A DNA stretch of 10,000 bases. Source: Glandiceps talaboti (lineage: Eukaryota; Hemichordata; Enteropneusta; Spengelidae). Below the pieces are notes generated by a model. That model did not search any database and had not been told where the DNA came from. It saw only the letters and a list, made by a program, of their open reading frames with translations. The stretch is taken from positions 6,334,142 through 6,344,141 of the forward strand of contig NC_135565.1 of assembly GCF_964340395.1 (NCBI RefSeq), in the 5' to 3' direction. Shown here piece by piece: positions 1 through 6,999 of this stretch (its first letter is position 1; every line of letters begins with the position of its first letter). A program made the translations under genes and the position numbers.

Positions 1-40
1 CATACATACACACGTACGTACGTACACATAGACGTACACA
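1..40. repeat. CATA / CGTA tetranucleotide tract in the last intron of the upstream gene
   Basis: CATACATACACA followed by CGTACGTACGTACA opens the window, 45 bases before the acceptor of the terminal exon. It uses the same GTAC/GTAT unit family as the array at 7831-7946, on the opposite strand. The array probably extends leftward beyond the window. Confidence 0.85.
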
Positions 41-84
41 GTACAATCTTTTATTTCATATTTTGAATACATTTATCTCTCCAG

Positions 85-333
85 GGATATTCAAATTTAC
101 GAGCTGTCATGGTTAGCTTTGGAGTCTTGTCACTCCTTACTTCTGCTGTTGTACTGTTGCTACCGGAGACAAAGGATCAACCAATGCCACGAACGATTGA
201 AGAAGCAGAAGAAATGGCAACAATGAATAAAAAGAAGAAATCTGAAAACAACTTTGATTTTAATCAAAACAAAGACAATGGGATGAACAATTTGACATTT
301 ACTGTCGACCAAGAAATCCAAACAGATTTTTGA
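85..333 (+). CDS. Terminal exon of an upstream SLC22-family transporter (3' partial gene)
   Basis: The open frame runs from the splice acceptor at 83-84 (pyrimidine-rich ATTTATCTCTCCAG) to TGA at 331-333 and encodes 82 residues. It starts GYSNLRAV and continues into a hydrophobic helix of about 20 residues (MVSFGVLSLLTSAVVLLL), which fits transmembrane helix 12. PETKDQPMPRTIEEAEEM follows, a close match to the PET-x-G-x-PLP-x-T-x-E-x-E tail that ends SLC22 organic ion transporters. The remaining ~35 residues are a hydrophilic lysine/asparagine-rich cytoplasmic tail (KKKKSENNFDFNQNK) without a recognised domain. The internal ATG at 109 is not a start, because the frame and the homology extend upstream to the acceptor. 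Acceptor phase is 0 if the exon begins at 85. Earlier exons lie before the window. The exon closes one gene and a second family member follows on the same strand, so this is a tandem pair. The substrate cannot be inferred from this piece. Confidence 0.88.
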   Translation, partial: GYSNLRAVMVSFGVLSLLTSAVVLLLPETKDQPMPRTIEEAEEMATMNKKKKSENNFDFNQNKDNGMNNLTFTVDQEIQTDF

Positions 334-418
334 AATAGTGAAGATTTTAGACCAAGATGATGACTTAGAGAATGGACAGACACACTATCATTGATAAACT
401 ATTACTTACAAGCTGACC

Positions 419-424
419 ATTAAA
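419..424 (+). promoter_or_regulatory. Possible polyadenylation signal ATTAAA of the upstream gene
   Basis: ATTAAA, the commonest variant of the animal AATAAA signal, lies 86 bases after the stop codon of the upstream transporter. No canonical AATAAA is closer. A CT repeat and pyrimidine-rich stretch follow (447-480), but no strong GU-rich downstream element is evident, so the true cleavage site could be elsewhere. Confidence 0.35.
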
Positions 425-497
425 GAAAAAATGTTAAAACAAAAGCCTCTCTCTCTCTAACCTTCCGTCCCTCCTTGCCTAAATGTGTCTGACTTTC

Positions 498-527
498 GAA
501 GCCCGCCCCCTTGCGGTTGGAAGATGT
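498..527 (+). repeat. 30-bp dispersed block, copy 1
   Basis: This block matches 8809-8838 at 28 of 30 positions, in the same orientation. Both copies share an unbroken core that includes CGCCCCCTTGCGG (504-516 here). The match fades on both sides, so it is either a fragment of a decayed dispersed repeat or a conserved binding site. On the opposite strand the core reads CCGCAAGGGGGCG, which resembles the CTCF core consensus; that reading is inference. Confidence 0.7.
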
Positions 528-1345
528 GCATTTGCATGTATTCTAGAACAAGTGTTTATTCTAGAAGCCTTGAAGGGTCGCGAAGCCTTAGAACTCGCCA
601 AGCCATCCATCTTCAATACTGTATACAAACAATTGGCATACGCCTTGTTTAAACAGTGGTCAGGTTAGGAGTGATGGATGTACACAAATTTTGATTGACA
701 GCTGTCAGATTTTGTTATCATACTTATCAGTCAAGTCATTACGTATAATGACAGGGTTATGTTTATGCTAACCATACAGTATATATACATAGCCTTGGAA
801 CCTTGTCCGGTGATCTCAGGTATAGCTAAGTATCTTTCAACGTCTGAGATACGGACCTACTAAATAATAACTAAAGTAAACACTTCTGATGTAGCTAATA
901 TTTATTACAAATAATGCCAGTTATCTTTTTGTACAATCAATGTGCAACATGTGACTAGCCACCTTTGGTCTAAGGTGTTTATTTAACGGTGTAAGCTGAC
1001 GAAATACCCAACTCCGTGCTTCTTTAATTTTCTTGATCTCGCTAAGGGGATACGAGCAAGTACTTGGAGACCATTTCAACACACACAGGTTAACTGACTT
1101 TGAAGTTGGTGGCGAGTTGACCCAAGGACGAAGCTGGTATTCAATGCATGGGTAACATTCTTAGGTCTTGATAGTTAGGTCAGGTGAATTTATCGCAGTC
1201 ATTGCTGTATCGCCAAACCAGACACATGTGGCACGTCTAACGGTGTATGCACAAACTGTATTGGCGTATATTTGTACAGTACAGGTTTTGGTTCTTTGCC
1301 CCCAGCGATCTGACACGTACGTTAGATAACTTACTGACGTTGGAT

Positions 1346-1681
1346 ATGGAGCTGGATGAAGCGCTATCAGTGATCGGAGAATGGGGACTTTACCAGACTA
1401 TCATTTACTGGCTTATTACGATCCCAGGAACCTGGTTCTGTGTTTGGCCAATGATGTCTGTTGTCTTCCAAGCCGGCTTTCCAGAGGCGTATTACTGTCA
1501 AGTGCCGACTGGTGCGTTAGTTAACGAAACTATACCAGTGTCGGAGATTGACGATGATGGCTACCCAGTCTACGAATCGTGTGTTATGTACACTAATCTC
1601 ACGGTTGATAACTCGACTACAAGCTGCATGGATGGATGGTATTACGAGTCGGAAACATTTCAAGAAACCATAGTTACAGAG
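1346..1681 (+). CDS. SLC22-family transporter, exon 1 (start codon, TM1, extracellular loop 1)
   Basis: It encodes residues 1-112. The chosen ATG at 1346 has G at -3 and G at +4, and gives MELDEALSVIGEWGLYQ, which matches the usual SLC22 N-terminus (short acidic helix, then G-x-F/W-G-x-Y/Q-Q). An in-frame ATG at 1247 would add 33 residues without family resemblance; an in-frame TAA at 1238-1240 closes the frame upstream. TM1 covers about residues 18-42. The large extracellular loop that marks SLC22 follows, with three N-glycosylation sequons (N60-E-T, N84-L-T, N89-S-T) and cysteines C51, C79 and C94, as expected for a disulfide-bonded ectodomain. TSCMDGWYY and the closing ETIVTE match the family's C-x-D-G-W-x-Y ... 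TIVTE motif. The donor is GTAAGT at 1682, phase 0. Confidence 0.92.
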
Positions 1682-1919
1682 GTAAGTTAAAGGGAAACGC
1701 CCGGATGATCGGTGTTGCTTAGCAACACGGAGGAATAAATCACAGTAAGACATTTCTCTCTAAGTTCATTAAAGTTCTCGACTTTCTCTTTACTTTGGCC
1801 ATCAGTTCAGTTCAGTTCAGTGTGTTGGTCCAACCGTTGTCTGTAGGCTCTGGAAGTTGAAATAAAATAAAACTACAAATTCAATAACTTTAGTAAGGCC
1901 TAACAAAGGAATATTGTGT

Positions 1920-2257
1920 GGTTCCGATTACATTCAATTAAGAATAGATGGGGTAGGTAGATTGTTTATTTTATTTATATTTATTGTTTTCATATGTGAG
2001 TGTCTAGTTCAGGTAGTTATGTTTTCCGTTGTTTTCCATATGGTCTCAGTGTTATTGGTTTCTTCTCATCAGATGCATAGCCATTACAGATTAGAAAAAC
2101 AGTTTTATTTTGTCTTTTTAAGTTGCTGTCAGTTTTCGCATCCACTATTTCTTGCTAGACTTAACAATTTTCGCGTTATTATTATTGTTTTTCTTGAATA
2201 CGTAAAAAATGTTTAGGGTCGGCGTGAAAACCTAGGTGGGGTCGGGTAACCGGAACC
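1920..2257. mobile_element. Candidate short inverted-repeat element (MITE-like), intronic
   Basis: GGTTCCGATTAC at 1920-1931 is matched in inverted orientation by GTAACCGGAACC at 2246-2257 (11 of 12 positions), bounding 338 bp of AT-rich sequence. Both ends also carry a short G-rich stretch just inside (GGGGTAGG near 1950, GGTGGGGTCGGG near 2236). No transposase is encoded; the 100-codon open frame across it has no family resemblance. I could not identify a target-site duplication at either edge, so non-autonomous element status is inference from the inverted ends. Confidence 0.3.
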
Positions 2258-2428
2258 AAACAAACAATTTGTTTAAGCCTAAGGTATAAGTAAACAGGGT
2301 AATAAAAGCAGATGGGTCATAAGGGTTTCACAGCTGATATTAGCCTGTTCCTAGAGGTGTGCAAGTCAAAGCATAATTGTCTACAAATTTTTCCCAGCTT
2401 AAGAAAGCCCCGCTCAATTTTGTTTATT

Positions 2429-2740
2429 ATCGATTTATTTCGGCCTTCCTCGTTTTATTTCGGACACTGATTTCTTTCGCATGAAAACCAAGATTCTGAA
2501 TAAGATATAATCAGCAACAGTAAGACACTGCTCTGGAAGTTATACTCAATTTGCATAACTTTCAACCTAAGCTGTTTATTTGGATACATTTGGATAAAAT
2601 CCAATCAACCACAGGACACAGTTAGAAACTCAGGTTGAGAAAAGATTGCGTAAGTCTTCAATATACTCTTTGTCGTCAAACTTCGCTCTATTTCGGACAT
2701 CATCGTTCTATTTCGATCGCTCTCGTTTGATTTCGGACAG
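2429..2740. repeat. Scattered degenerate ~16-bp repeats containing ATTTCGG
   Basis: Copies of a CG-T/C-TN-T/G-ATTTCGGACA-like unit occur near 2431-2444, 2451-2466, 2684-2700, 2704-2719 (TTTCGATCG variant) and 2724-2740, all in one orientation. The first two are nearly tandem, as are the last three, with about 220 bp between the groups. The second group ends just before the LINE fragment begins at about 2761. It may be a decayed satellite or part of an unrecognised element. Confidence 0.5.
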
Positions 2741-2760
2741 TCTCTTTCCTCTTCTCATAA

Positions 2761-3346
2761 AGTGAACCAACACATTTCAAAGAATTGGAATGGCTCACCG
2801 TCGGCCACAGGGTTTCATATATTAAGCTCAACCATGTACATAGAATTAGAAAAGGATTGGCACCGAAGTATCTATCCGACCCATTGGTTTTTAATAGTCA
2901 TGTATATAGAACTAGATCCGGCCCCTATTCTATTTTTATTCCAGGCGGGGCTCGGTTTTATAAGAATAGTTTTGTTTATACAGCCAGTGTGCAATGGAAC
3001 AAAGTACCAAGTAATGTACAGAGCATAACTTCTAGTACTCTTTTTTAGAAAAGGTTGAAAGGATACTTTTATGATTTAATGGATCGATGTGTAAATGATG
3101 ACTTCCTTTTTTATTGATTGTTGTTTTGTCTCTTGTGAGTTTAATCTGTATTATGGTAAAGTTGAGTTTGTCTAGATCTGTTCTATGTGGGACCACAGTG
3201 GAAATAAGTTTTTAACTTTTCTGTGTTATCCCAGCACAATAACGTTTATTTTGTTTGTTGTAACTGTTTTCTGTATAACTGTATATTGAAATTTTTTTTA
3301 TTGTGCTGAAATCAAATCAAATCAAATCAAATCAAACGAACGAACG
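2761..3346 (+). mobile_element. 5'-truncated non-LTR retrotransposon (CR1/L2-like LINE), 3' end fragment
   Basis: The frame from 2761 reads HFKELEWLTVGHRVSYIKL..., followed by RKGLAPKYLSD, a YRTRSG motif and SVQWNKVPSNV. This order (W-L-x-V-x-x-R, K/H-G-L-A-P-x-Y-L-S-D, TRS, W-N-x-L/V-P) is characteristic of the C-terminal region downstream of the reverse transcriptase in CR1/L2/Jockey-type LINEs. A TAG at 3046-3048 interrupts the frame, which then continues as KRLKGYFYDL to TGA at 3115-3117, so the copy is inactive. The 3' UTR has two consecutive inverted repeats (3189-3232 and 3233-3307) and ends in (AAATC)5 at 3309-3333 followed by AACG repeats. Such short-unit tails are usual for CR1-group elements. 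An in-frame TAA at 2758 marks the truncation edge. It lies sense to the host gene in intron 1. Exact clade is uncertain. Confidence 0.85.
3309..3346 (+). repeat. LINE tail: (AAATC)5 passing into (AACG)n
   Basis: Five perfect AAATC units (3309-3333) directly follow the last LINE hairpin and give way to AACG units up to about 3346. This fits the short tandem 3' tail left by target-primed reverse transcription of CR1-like elements. Confidence 0.85.
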
Positions 3347-3620
3347 AATGACTTTACCTCCAACAAAGACGTATTGTTGTCATATATCAGTTCTGGCAAC
3401 GCCTCGCGTGAGATTAAGATATAAAAATCAATGGAGGTGGTAATCTTATCGACTTTTGATGACATGTTTAGTTATGCCGCAAGGTCAAATATTACTGAAC
3501 GCATGAAATTATGAAATGTTGATGACAGATTTAAATGATCAACTACGGTAAATATCGTACGTTACCAGCCAATTACTATTGTCAGTTGGCGTATGTACAT
3601 AACTTCAACACAATAATGAT

Positions 3621-3654
<34 letters not shown>
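3621..3654. repeat. (GACA)8 tetranucleotide microsatellite
   Basis: About eight uninterrupted GACA units sit in intron 1. The tract is the reverse complement of the TGTC/CTGT tract at 4192-4236, about 540 bp downstream, so the two could pair in the pre-mRNA. Confidence 0.95.
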
Positions 3655-3691
3655 TGGACAGATGTAGAGAAATGAGGCCTAGAGAGGGGGC

Positions 3692-3885
3692 GAGAGGACA
3701 TTTACAGGAGAGGAATGGATGAACAAACAGATAGACTGGGGTAATTAATTAGAGGGCATATATGTCTTCGCAAAAAGCAGAACGTGAGGAGAAACATTTG
3801 CAGGAGAGGACGAAGTTATGCAACAAACAGGCGGTCTGGGGTAGCGTAAGAGTATAGATGTCATATCAAAATGCCTATCGTTGTC
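3692..3885. repeat. Diverged ~100-bp tandem duplication
   Basis: 3692-3785 and 3786-3885 align in the same order through CAGGAGAGGA (3705-3714 and 3801-3810), AACAAACAG (3722-3730 and 3822-3830) and CTGGGGTA (3736 and 3836), then AGAG...ATATGTC / AGAG...AGATGTC. The offset shifts from 96 to 100 bases, implying small indels since the duplication. Confidence 0.7.
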
Positions 3886-4191
3886 AAAGAGGAGGTTAAG
3901 TGGAGAGAAATTATCGTTGATGCTACTTTAATTATAAAATAATTGCACTTGTGATCATGAAAACTAAAATTTGGTTACCTTTACCAACCCTACTCAATTC
4001 AATGTAATCTTATCCTAATCGAGCTGGCGATGGCCTTCAAAATGTCCTAATAGGATTATAGTTTCTTAAATCTTATAAGTAAATGAACTATTTATTTGTT
4101 GGTGGTGTTTTGTTGTTGTTGGTCCTATTGCACTATTGTAACTATCGATAGTCCGCTGGTAATGCTATTCCAAACATGTTTGACCCTGTGC

Positions 4192-4192
4192 C

Positions 4193-4241
<49 letters not shown>

Positions 4242-4344
4242 GCCTGCCTGCCTGCCTGCCTGCCTGTCTGTCTGTCTGTTTGTCCGTCTGTCTGTCTGTC
4301 TGTCTGTTTGCCTGTCTGTCTGGCTGGCTGGCTGGCTGGCTGTC
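4192..4344. repeat. (CTGN)n compound tetranucleotide array
   Basis: Arrays of CTGT, then CTGC, then CTGT (with TTGT/CCGT variants), then CTGG run without leaving the four-base register. Open frames across it (CLSVCLSV-type repeats) are artefacts of the array and not genes. Confidence 0.95.
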
Positions 4345-4846
4345 TTAAAATTTTGCTCCTAATAAAAAGTGTGTTTTTAGTTTGAATCGGACGATTGTTC
4401 CATCTGCCAGGTTGTCTTGCCTGGAAAACTTTTGGACGATTGCGTAATAAAAATAGTAGTACAGTTCAGTTAAGTACCTCGTCACTAGTTATAATGTGAC
4501 TCGGAAATGAGGCTTGATATTTTGATGTTACTTTGTTCAAGAAAACACCAGCCAGTTTAAAATTAAGAAAAAATGGTGGTTACCTTACAATTTTTTAATG
4601 CAGGTCAAATTATTTTTAAATGAACCCATTTTGAATCTTTTAGAAAATAATTTGTCGATTTCCTTGAAATCAAGTCAATCTCATAAATTTTTTTTTTTCA
4701 AATGACCAGGGCAAAGCTTTCATATGACAACGATTGGATTTGAACAAATTAATTGTTTAACGAGGCACATTCTAATACTTTAGGTAAGATATACAACCCT
4801 TGTGGCAGTTGTTGTGATATTCCTCTGATGAAACTGTGGTGAGCAG

Positions 4847-5136
4847 TTAAAACTGGCCTCAAAGGTGCCGAAAAGTCTTCTCCATTAATAATGAACAATG
4901 GCAAGTGCTTGTGATGTGGGTTAAAGCCATGCTCATATCAGTGTGTGTTCCCTTTGATAAATAAAGTCATTCTTATTGCCATATACAATATGACTAACTT
5001 CCACAGGCATACATAATCTGGTGTGAATCTATATCAGAGGTATGTATGTATACCTGCTGTTGTTTTGTATGGATGTTTGTCAGTTTGATAGTGTGATAAG
5101 CAGAAGACTTTTCAGCACATTCAAAGCCAGTTTTAA
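4847..5136. repeat. 35-bp inverted repeat with a 220-bp spacer (fold-back / MITE candidate)
   Basis: The left arm 4847-4881 begins TTAAAACTGGC and ends GAAAAGTCTTCT. The right arm 5102-5136 is its reverse complement at 30 of 35 positions, and four of the five differences are transitions. The spacer is AT-rich and non-coding. Outer flanks do not continue the match apart from a short TGTGG. It could be an old fold-back transposon or a pre-mRNA structure just ahead of exon 2. Confidence 0.65.
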
Positions 5137-5397
5137 TCTTCCACATTGGTAAAAAAAAATCTGATCAAAGTCATCCAGAACGGAGATCTCTAGTCAGATA
5201 GGTTCAGTTGTTAGTACGCTTTTGTAGCCACTTTTTACCCAATGTTAACTATATTAAGTAAGGGGAAACAACGACTGCATCTTTCAGGCTCTGAAGGCAT
5301 CTCTAGACAACTGCAAGGGTTGTATCTCTGGGTTGTATCCTCAGTAATTGAGACTGTTGTAGATTAAAATATCGCCATGTCTTCTTGTTACTTTCAG

Positions 5398-5628
5398 TGG
5401 GATTTAGTCTGCGATAAAGAACCATTCTCACAGATATCACAGTCAATCTTCATGGTAGGAGCTATGCTTGGTGCCTTCATTGCTGGCTCTCTTTCTGACC
5501 GTTTCGGACGGAAGAAAATTTACCTGTTTACCATGTGGGCAGAGAGTATTCTGGGCATCCTCACAGCATTTACACAATCTTTCATTACCTACACACTACT
5601 ACGGTTTCTGACTGGTATTATGTTGCAG
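5398..5628 (+). CDS. SLC22-family transporter, exon 2 (TM2, TM3, MFS motif, start of TM4)
   Basis: It encodes residues 113-189. It opens WDLVCDKEPFSQISQSIFM, the conserved SLC22 stretch entering TM2 (about 124-144). GSLSDRFGRKK (142-152) is the MFS loop 2-3 motif (G-x-L-x-D-R-x-G-R-R/K), with the key aspartate D146 and arginines R147 and R150 intact, which supports a working transporter. TM3 covers about 153-173. LLRFLTG (179-185) carries the conserved TM4 arginine R181. The acceptor is TTACTTTCAG (AG 5396-5397) and the donor is GTGAGT at 5629, both phase 0. The open frame extends upstream to an ATG at 5377, but that lies in the intron. Joining to exon 1 restores TIVTE-WDLVCD, an uninterrupted family signature, which fixes this junction firmly. 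Confidence 0.95.
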
Positions 5629-6188
5629 GTGAGTTGACTCTATCGAATGTCATCAGGTGAACCTCCGCCGATCTTATTGAACTAAACTATATGTCACTGG
5701 CTATAGTTGTCTATACTATTGGAAGAAAACGTCGTTCGGAATTGAGCCAAAAAATGGCTCAGTTTCTGGTCCCTTGCCAAATATCCTGACCCGATAATAA
5801 TCTATCTTTGCAACACTGTTGAATATCAAACTATTTCATCACGCCCCCAAGTGACAGTTTTTGATGCTTTCAACAACCAAGCCAACAAATGGCTGACTTC
5901 TGAGTCGGTTAGAGTTCAATAAGAAAGTTCTCCATTGGTAAGTTGTGTGAAGCCATAACCTATCCATGCACATCTCTCTTATCGAACTCTAATCTATGCT
6001 TGGAAGATAACTTTCACACAAAGGAAATGTAGCAATATTTGTAAGATATACGTCGTGACAGACGACATTGTTTTTATCGAGCTTGGCGATAAAATGTAGC
6101 AATATTTGGAAGAGTTATGTCTATCGATTTTTGGAATAATTTTGTCGAGTCAGATTCATGTTACACGATTTTCATTATAATCTTACAG
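5629..6188 (+). other. Intron 2 (560 bp, phase 0)
   Basis: Donor GTGAGT at 5629; acceptor ATCTTACAG ending at 6188. It contains a perfect 7-bp hairpin (TGAGCCA / TGGCTCA, 5743-5761), an 18-bp inverted repeat (about 5908-5925 against 5977-5994, 16 of 18 positions) and a 22-bp direct repeat (6025-6046 and 6092-6113). No coding sequence is seen. Confidence 0.85.
6025..6113. repeat. 22-bp direct repeat in intron 2
   Basis: AAATGTAGCAATATTTG followed by T/G-AAGA occurs at 6025-6046 and again at 6092-6113 with one difference, a 67-bp offset. The sequence between includes a small GTCGT/ACGAC inverted repeat. It may be the footprint of a local duplication. Confidence 0.75.
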
Positions 6189-6385
6189 GGAGTTATGGTT
6201 AGTAACTTAATTTTGGCGACAGAGATGTTCCCGCCAGGAAAACGTTTATATGCAGGTTTTATGAATACAATCAGTTGGGGATTCGGTATTATGTTATTGG
6301 CGCCAATGGCGTACTTAGTTCCAAACTGGAGGAACTTGCAATTACTTATGCATGTTCCAGGGTTGTTGACCCTCTATTATTACTG
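6189..6385 (+). CDS. SLC22-family transporter, exon 3 (TM4-TM6)
   Basis: It encodes residues 190-254 and two bases of W255. GVMVSNLILATEMFPPGKRLYAGFMN matches the SLC22 segment covering the end of TM4, the conserved E of the loop (E201) and the R-x-x-AG entry to TM5. TM5 covers about 211-232 (FMNTISWGFGIMLLAPMAYLV), and TM6 about 239-257, after NWRNLQ, the usual (D)WR-x-LQ motif. The acceptor AG is at 6187-6188, phase 0. The donor GTGAGT at 6386 leaves the TG of a Trp codon, completed by the first base of exon 4, giving YYYW-VIPES. The TGA seen by reading on at 6387 is intronic. The ATG at 6117 upstream of the exon is also intronic. Confidence 0.94.
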
Positions 6386-6865
6386 GTGAGTACATGTATA
6401 CATATACACGTTCCCTGGCTATTAATTTATCATTGGCGGGATTTTCTCACTCAATACCAATATCAATCAGAGCAGATGACACCATTAGAGAAGTGATAAG
6501 TAATGATTATGGTATTTGAGTCGACTCTACGCTTCTCTAGTCCCAGTTGGTGACATCTGTAGTGTTTAGTCTCCGAGAAGTGTTTACAGGATCAAAGTTC
6601 TGGGTTTCTGCTGAATGATTGGAACAGATGGAGGTAATGAACTTGACAGCTTAGTTTATTTGGAGGAATTTCATCTGCATAGCAAGCTGGTCGACCTACC
6701 AAGCATTTTCTCCACAGCGCCCTCAAACTAAGCAATTAAAATTTAGAGGTAGTTTGAATTATTATGTTGATATCATGTGATATTTATTCAACCAATCAGC
6801 TTCAGCATAATGTTCACCGATCTTACATGTATGTTCAAGTATATTGTTTGTATTTCTGTCACCAG
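6386..6865 (+). other. Intron 3 (480 bp, phase 2)
   Basis: Donor GTGAGT at 6386; acceptor TCTGTCACCAG ending at 6865. It holds a two-part inverted repeat (6475-6495 against 6530-6557) and a GCGCCCTC octamer at 6717-6724 whose reverse complement recurs at 8379 and 9841. No coding content is seen. Confidence 0.85.
6475..6557. repeat. Two-part inverted repeat in intron 3
   Basis: GATGACACCA (6475-6484) with TTAGAGAAGTG (6485-6495) is mirrored by CGCTTCTCTA (6530-6539) and TGGTGACATC (6548-6557). Nine of ten positions match in each block, and an 8-base insertion sits in the right arm. This would form a hairpin with a ~34-base loop. Confidence 0.6.
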
Positions 6866-6999
6866 GGTGATTCCAGAGTCAATGAGATGGTTGATTTCTA
6901 AAGGCAAGGTAGAGAAAGCTGAAACTATTCTATATAGAGCTGCAAAGTTTAACAAGAAACAACTGCCTGAAGATGTTCTCTCTCCGAACGTTGGTGTTG
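6866..6999 (+). CDS. SLC22-family transporter, exon 4 (IPESMRWL motif, start of loop 6-7)
   Basis: It encodes the last base of W255 through V299 plus one base of D300. IPESMRWLISKGKVEKAE (257-274) is the SLC22 signature after TM6 (usual form x-x-ESPRWL-x-x-x-x-R-x-x-x-A), with Met in place of the common Pro at 261. KVEKAETILYRAAKFNKKQLPEDVL is the expected amphipathic start of the large cytoplasmic loop. The acceptor is CACCAG (AG 6864-6865). The preferred donor is GTACGT at 7000; a second GT at 6994 is also phase 1, would shorten the protein by two residues and cannot be excluded. The frame runs beyond the donor into the CATT/CAGT microsatellite, giving false HSFIHSFI and SVSQSVSQ repeats that are not protein. 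Confidence 0.92.

Larger units (their letters stand above)
334..1345. other. Intergenic region / 3' UTR of gene 1 and 5' region of gene 2
   Basis: This ~1-kb stretch separates the two transporters and has no supported coding exon. The open frame at 483-668 shows no family resemblance and is probably chance. Contents include the possible ATTAAA signal at 419, a short (CT)n run near 447-459, and the 30-bp block at 498-527 that recurs at 8809-8838. There is a 12-bp perfect palindrome with an E-box core (TGACAGCTGTCA, 696-707). AGTATATATACATAG around 778-792 is a weak TATA-like stretch. The gene-2 promoter and 5' UTR should lie here or in the bases just before 1346, but no initiator can be assigned. 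A non-coding first exon is possible. Confidence 0.6.
1682..5397 (+). other. Intron 1 (3716 bp, phase 0)
   Basis: The boundaries are GTAAGT at 1682 and TTTCAG ending at 5397. No coding exon is missing inside, because exon 1 ends TIVTE and exon 2 begins WDLVCD, which are contiguous in SLC22 proteins. The intron is a collecting site for repeats: (AGTTC)n at 1803-1820, a candidate inverted-repeat element (1920-2257), ATTTCGG-rich repeats (2429-2740), a LINE 3' fragment (2761-3346), (GACA)n (3621-3654), a diverged ~100-bp duplication (3692-3885), (CTGN)n (4192-4344) and a 35-bp inverted repeat (4847-5136). Stretches 3350-3600 and 4350-4840 are AT-rich, and I see no feature in them. Confidence 0.88.

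Noticed and set aside
483-668. 61-codon intergenic open frame
   Set aside because: No family resemblance or splice context, and it includes the 30-bp dispersed block; judged to be chance.
778-792. TATA-like promoter at AGTATATATACATAG
   Set aside because: AT-rich background makes such strings frequent, and it lies more than 500 bases from the start codon with no supporting initiator; kept only as a remark.
1247-1345. N-terminal extension starting at ATG 1247
   Set aside because: The 33 extra residues lack family resemblance, and ATG 1346 has the better start context and gives the standard SLC22 N-terminus. Use of 1247 cannot be fully excluded.
1517-1753. Minus-strand open frame opposite exon 1
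   Set aside because: Shadow of the real exon on the plus strand.
1914-2216. 100-codon hydrophobic open frame in intron 1
   Set aside because: AT-rich sequence gives many F, V, I and L codons by composition. It lies inside the candidate inverted-repeat element and has no known motif.
4096-4385. Open frames with CLSVCLSV repeats
   Set aside because: Produced by the CTGN tetranucleotide array in intron 1; low complexity only.
4730-4750. Possible tRNA-type B box (reverse of GGATTTGAAC)
   Set aside because: No matching A box, cloverleaf or terminator nearby; a chance match.
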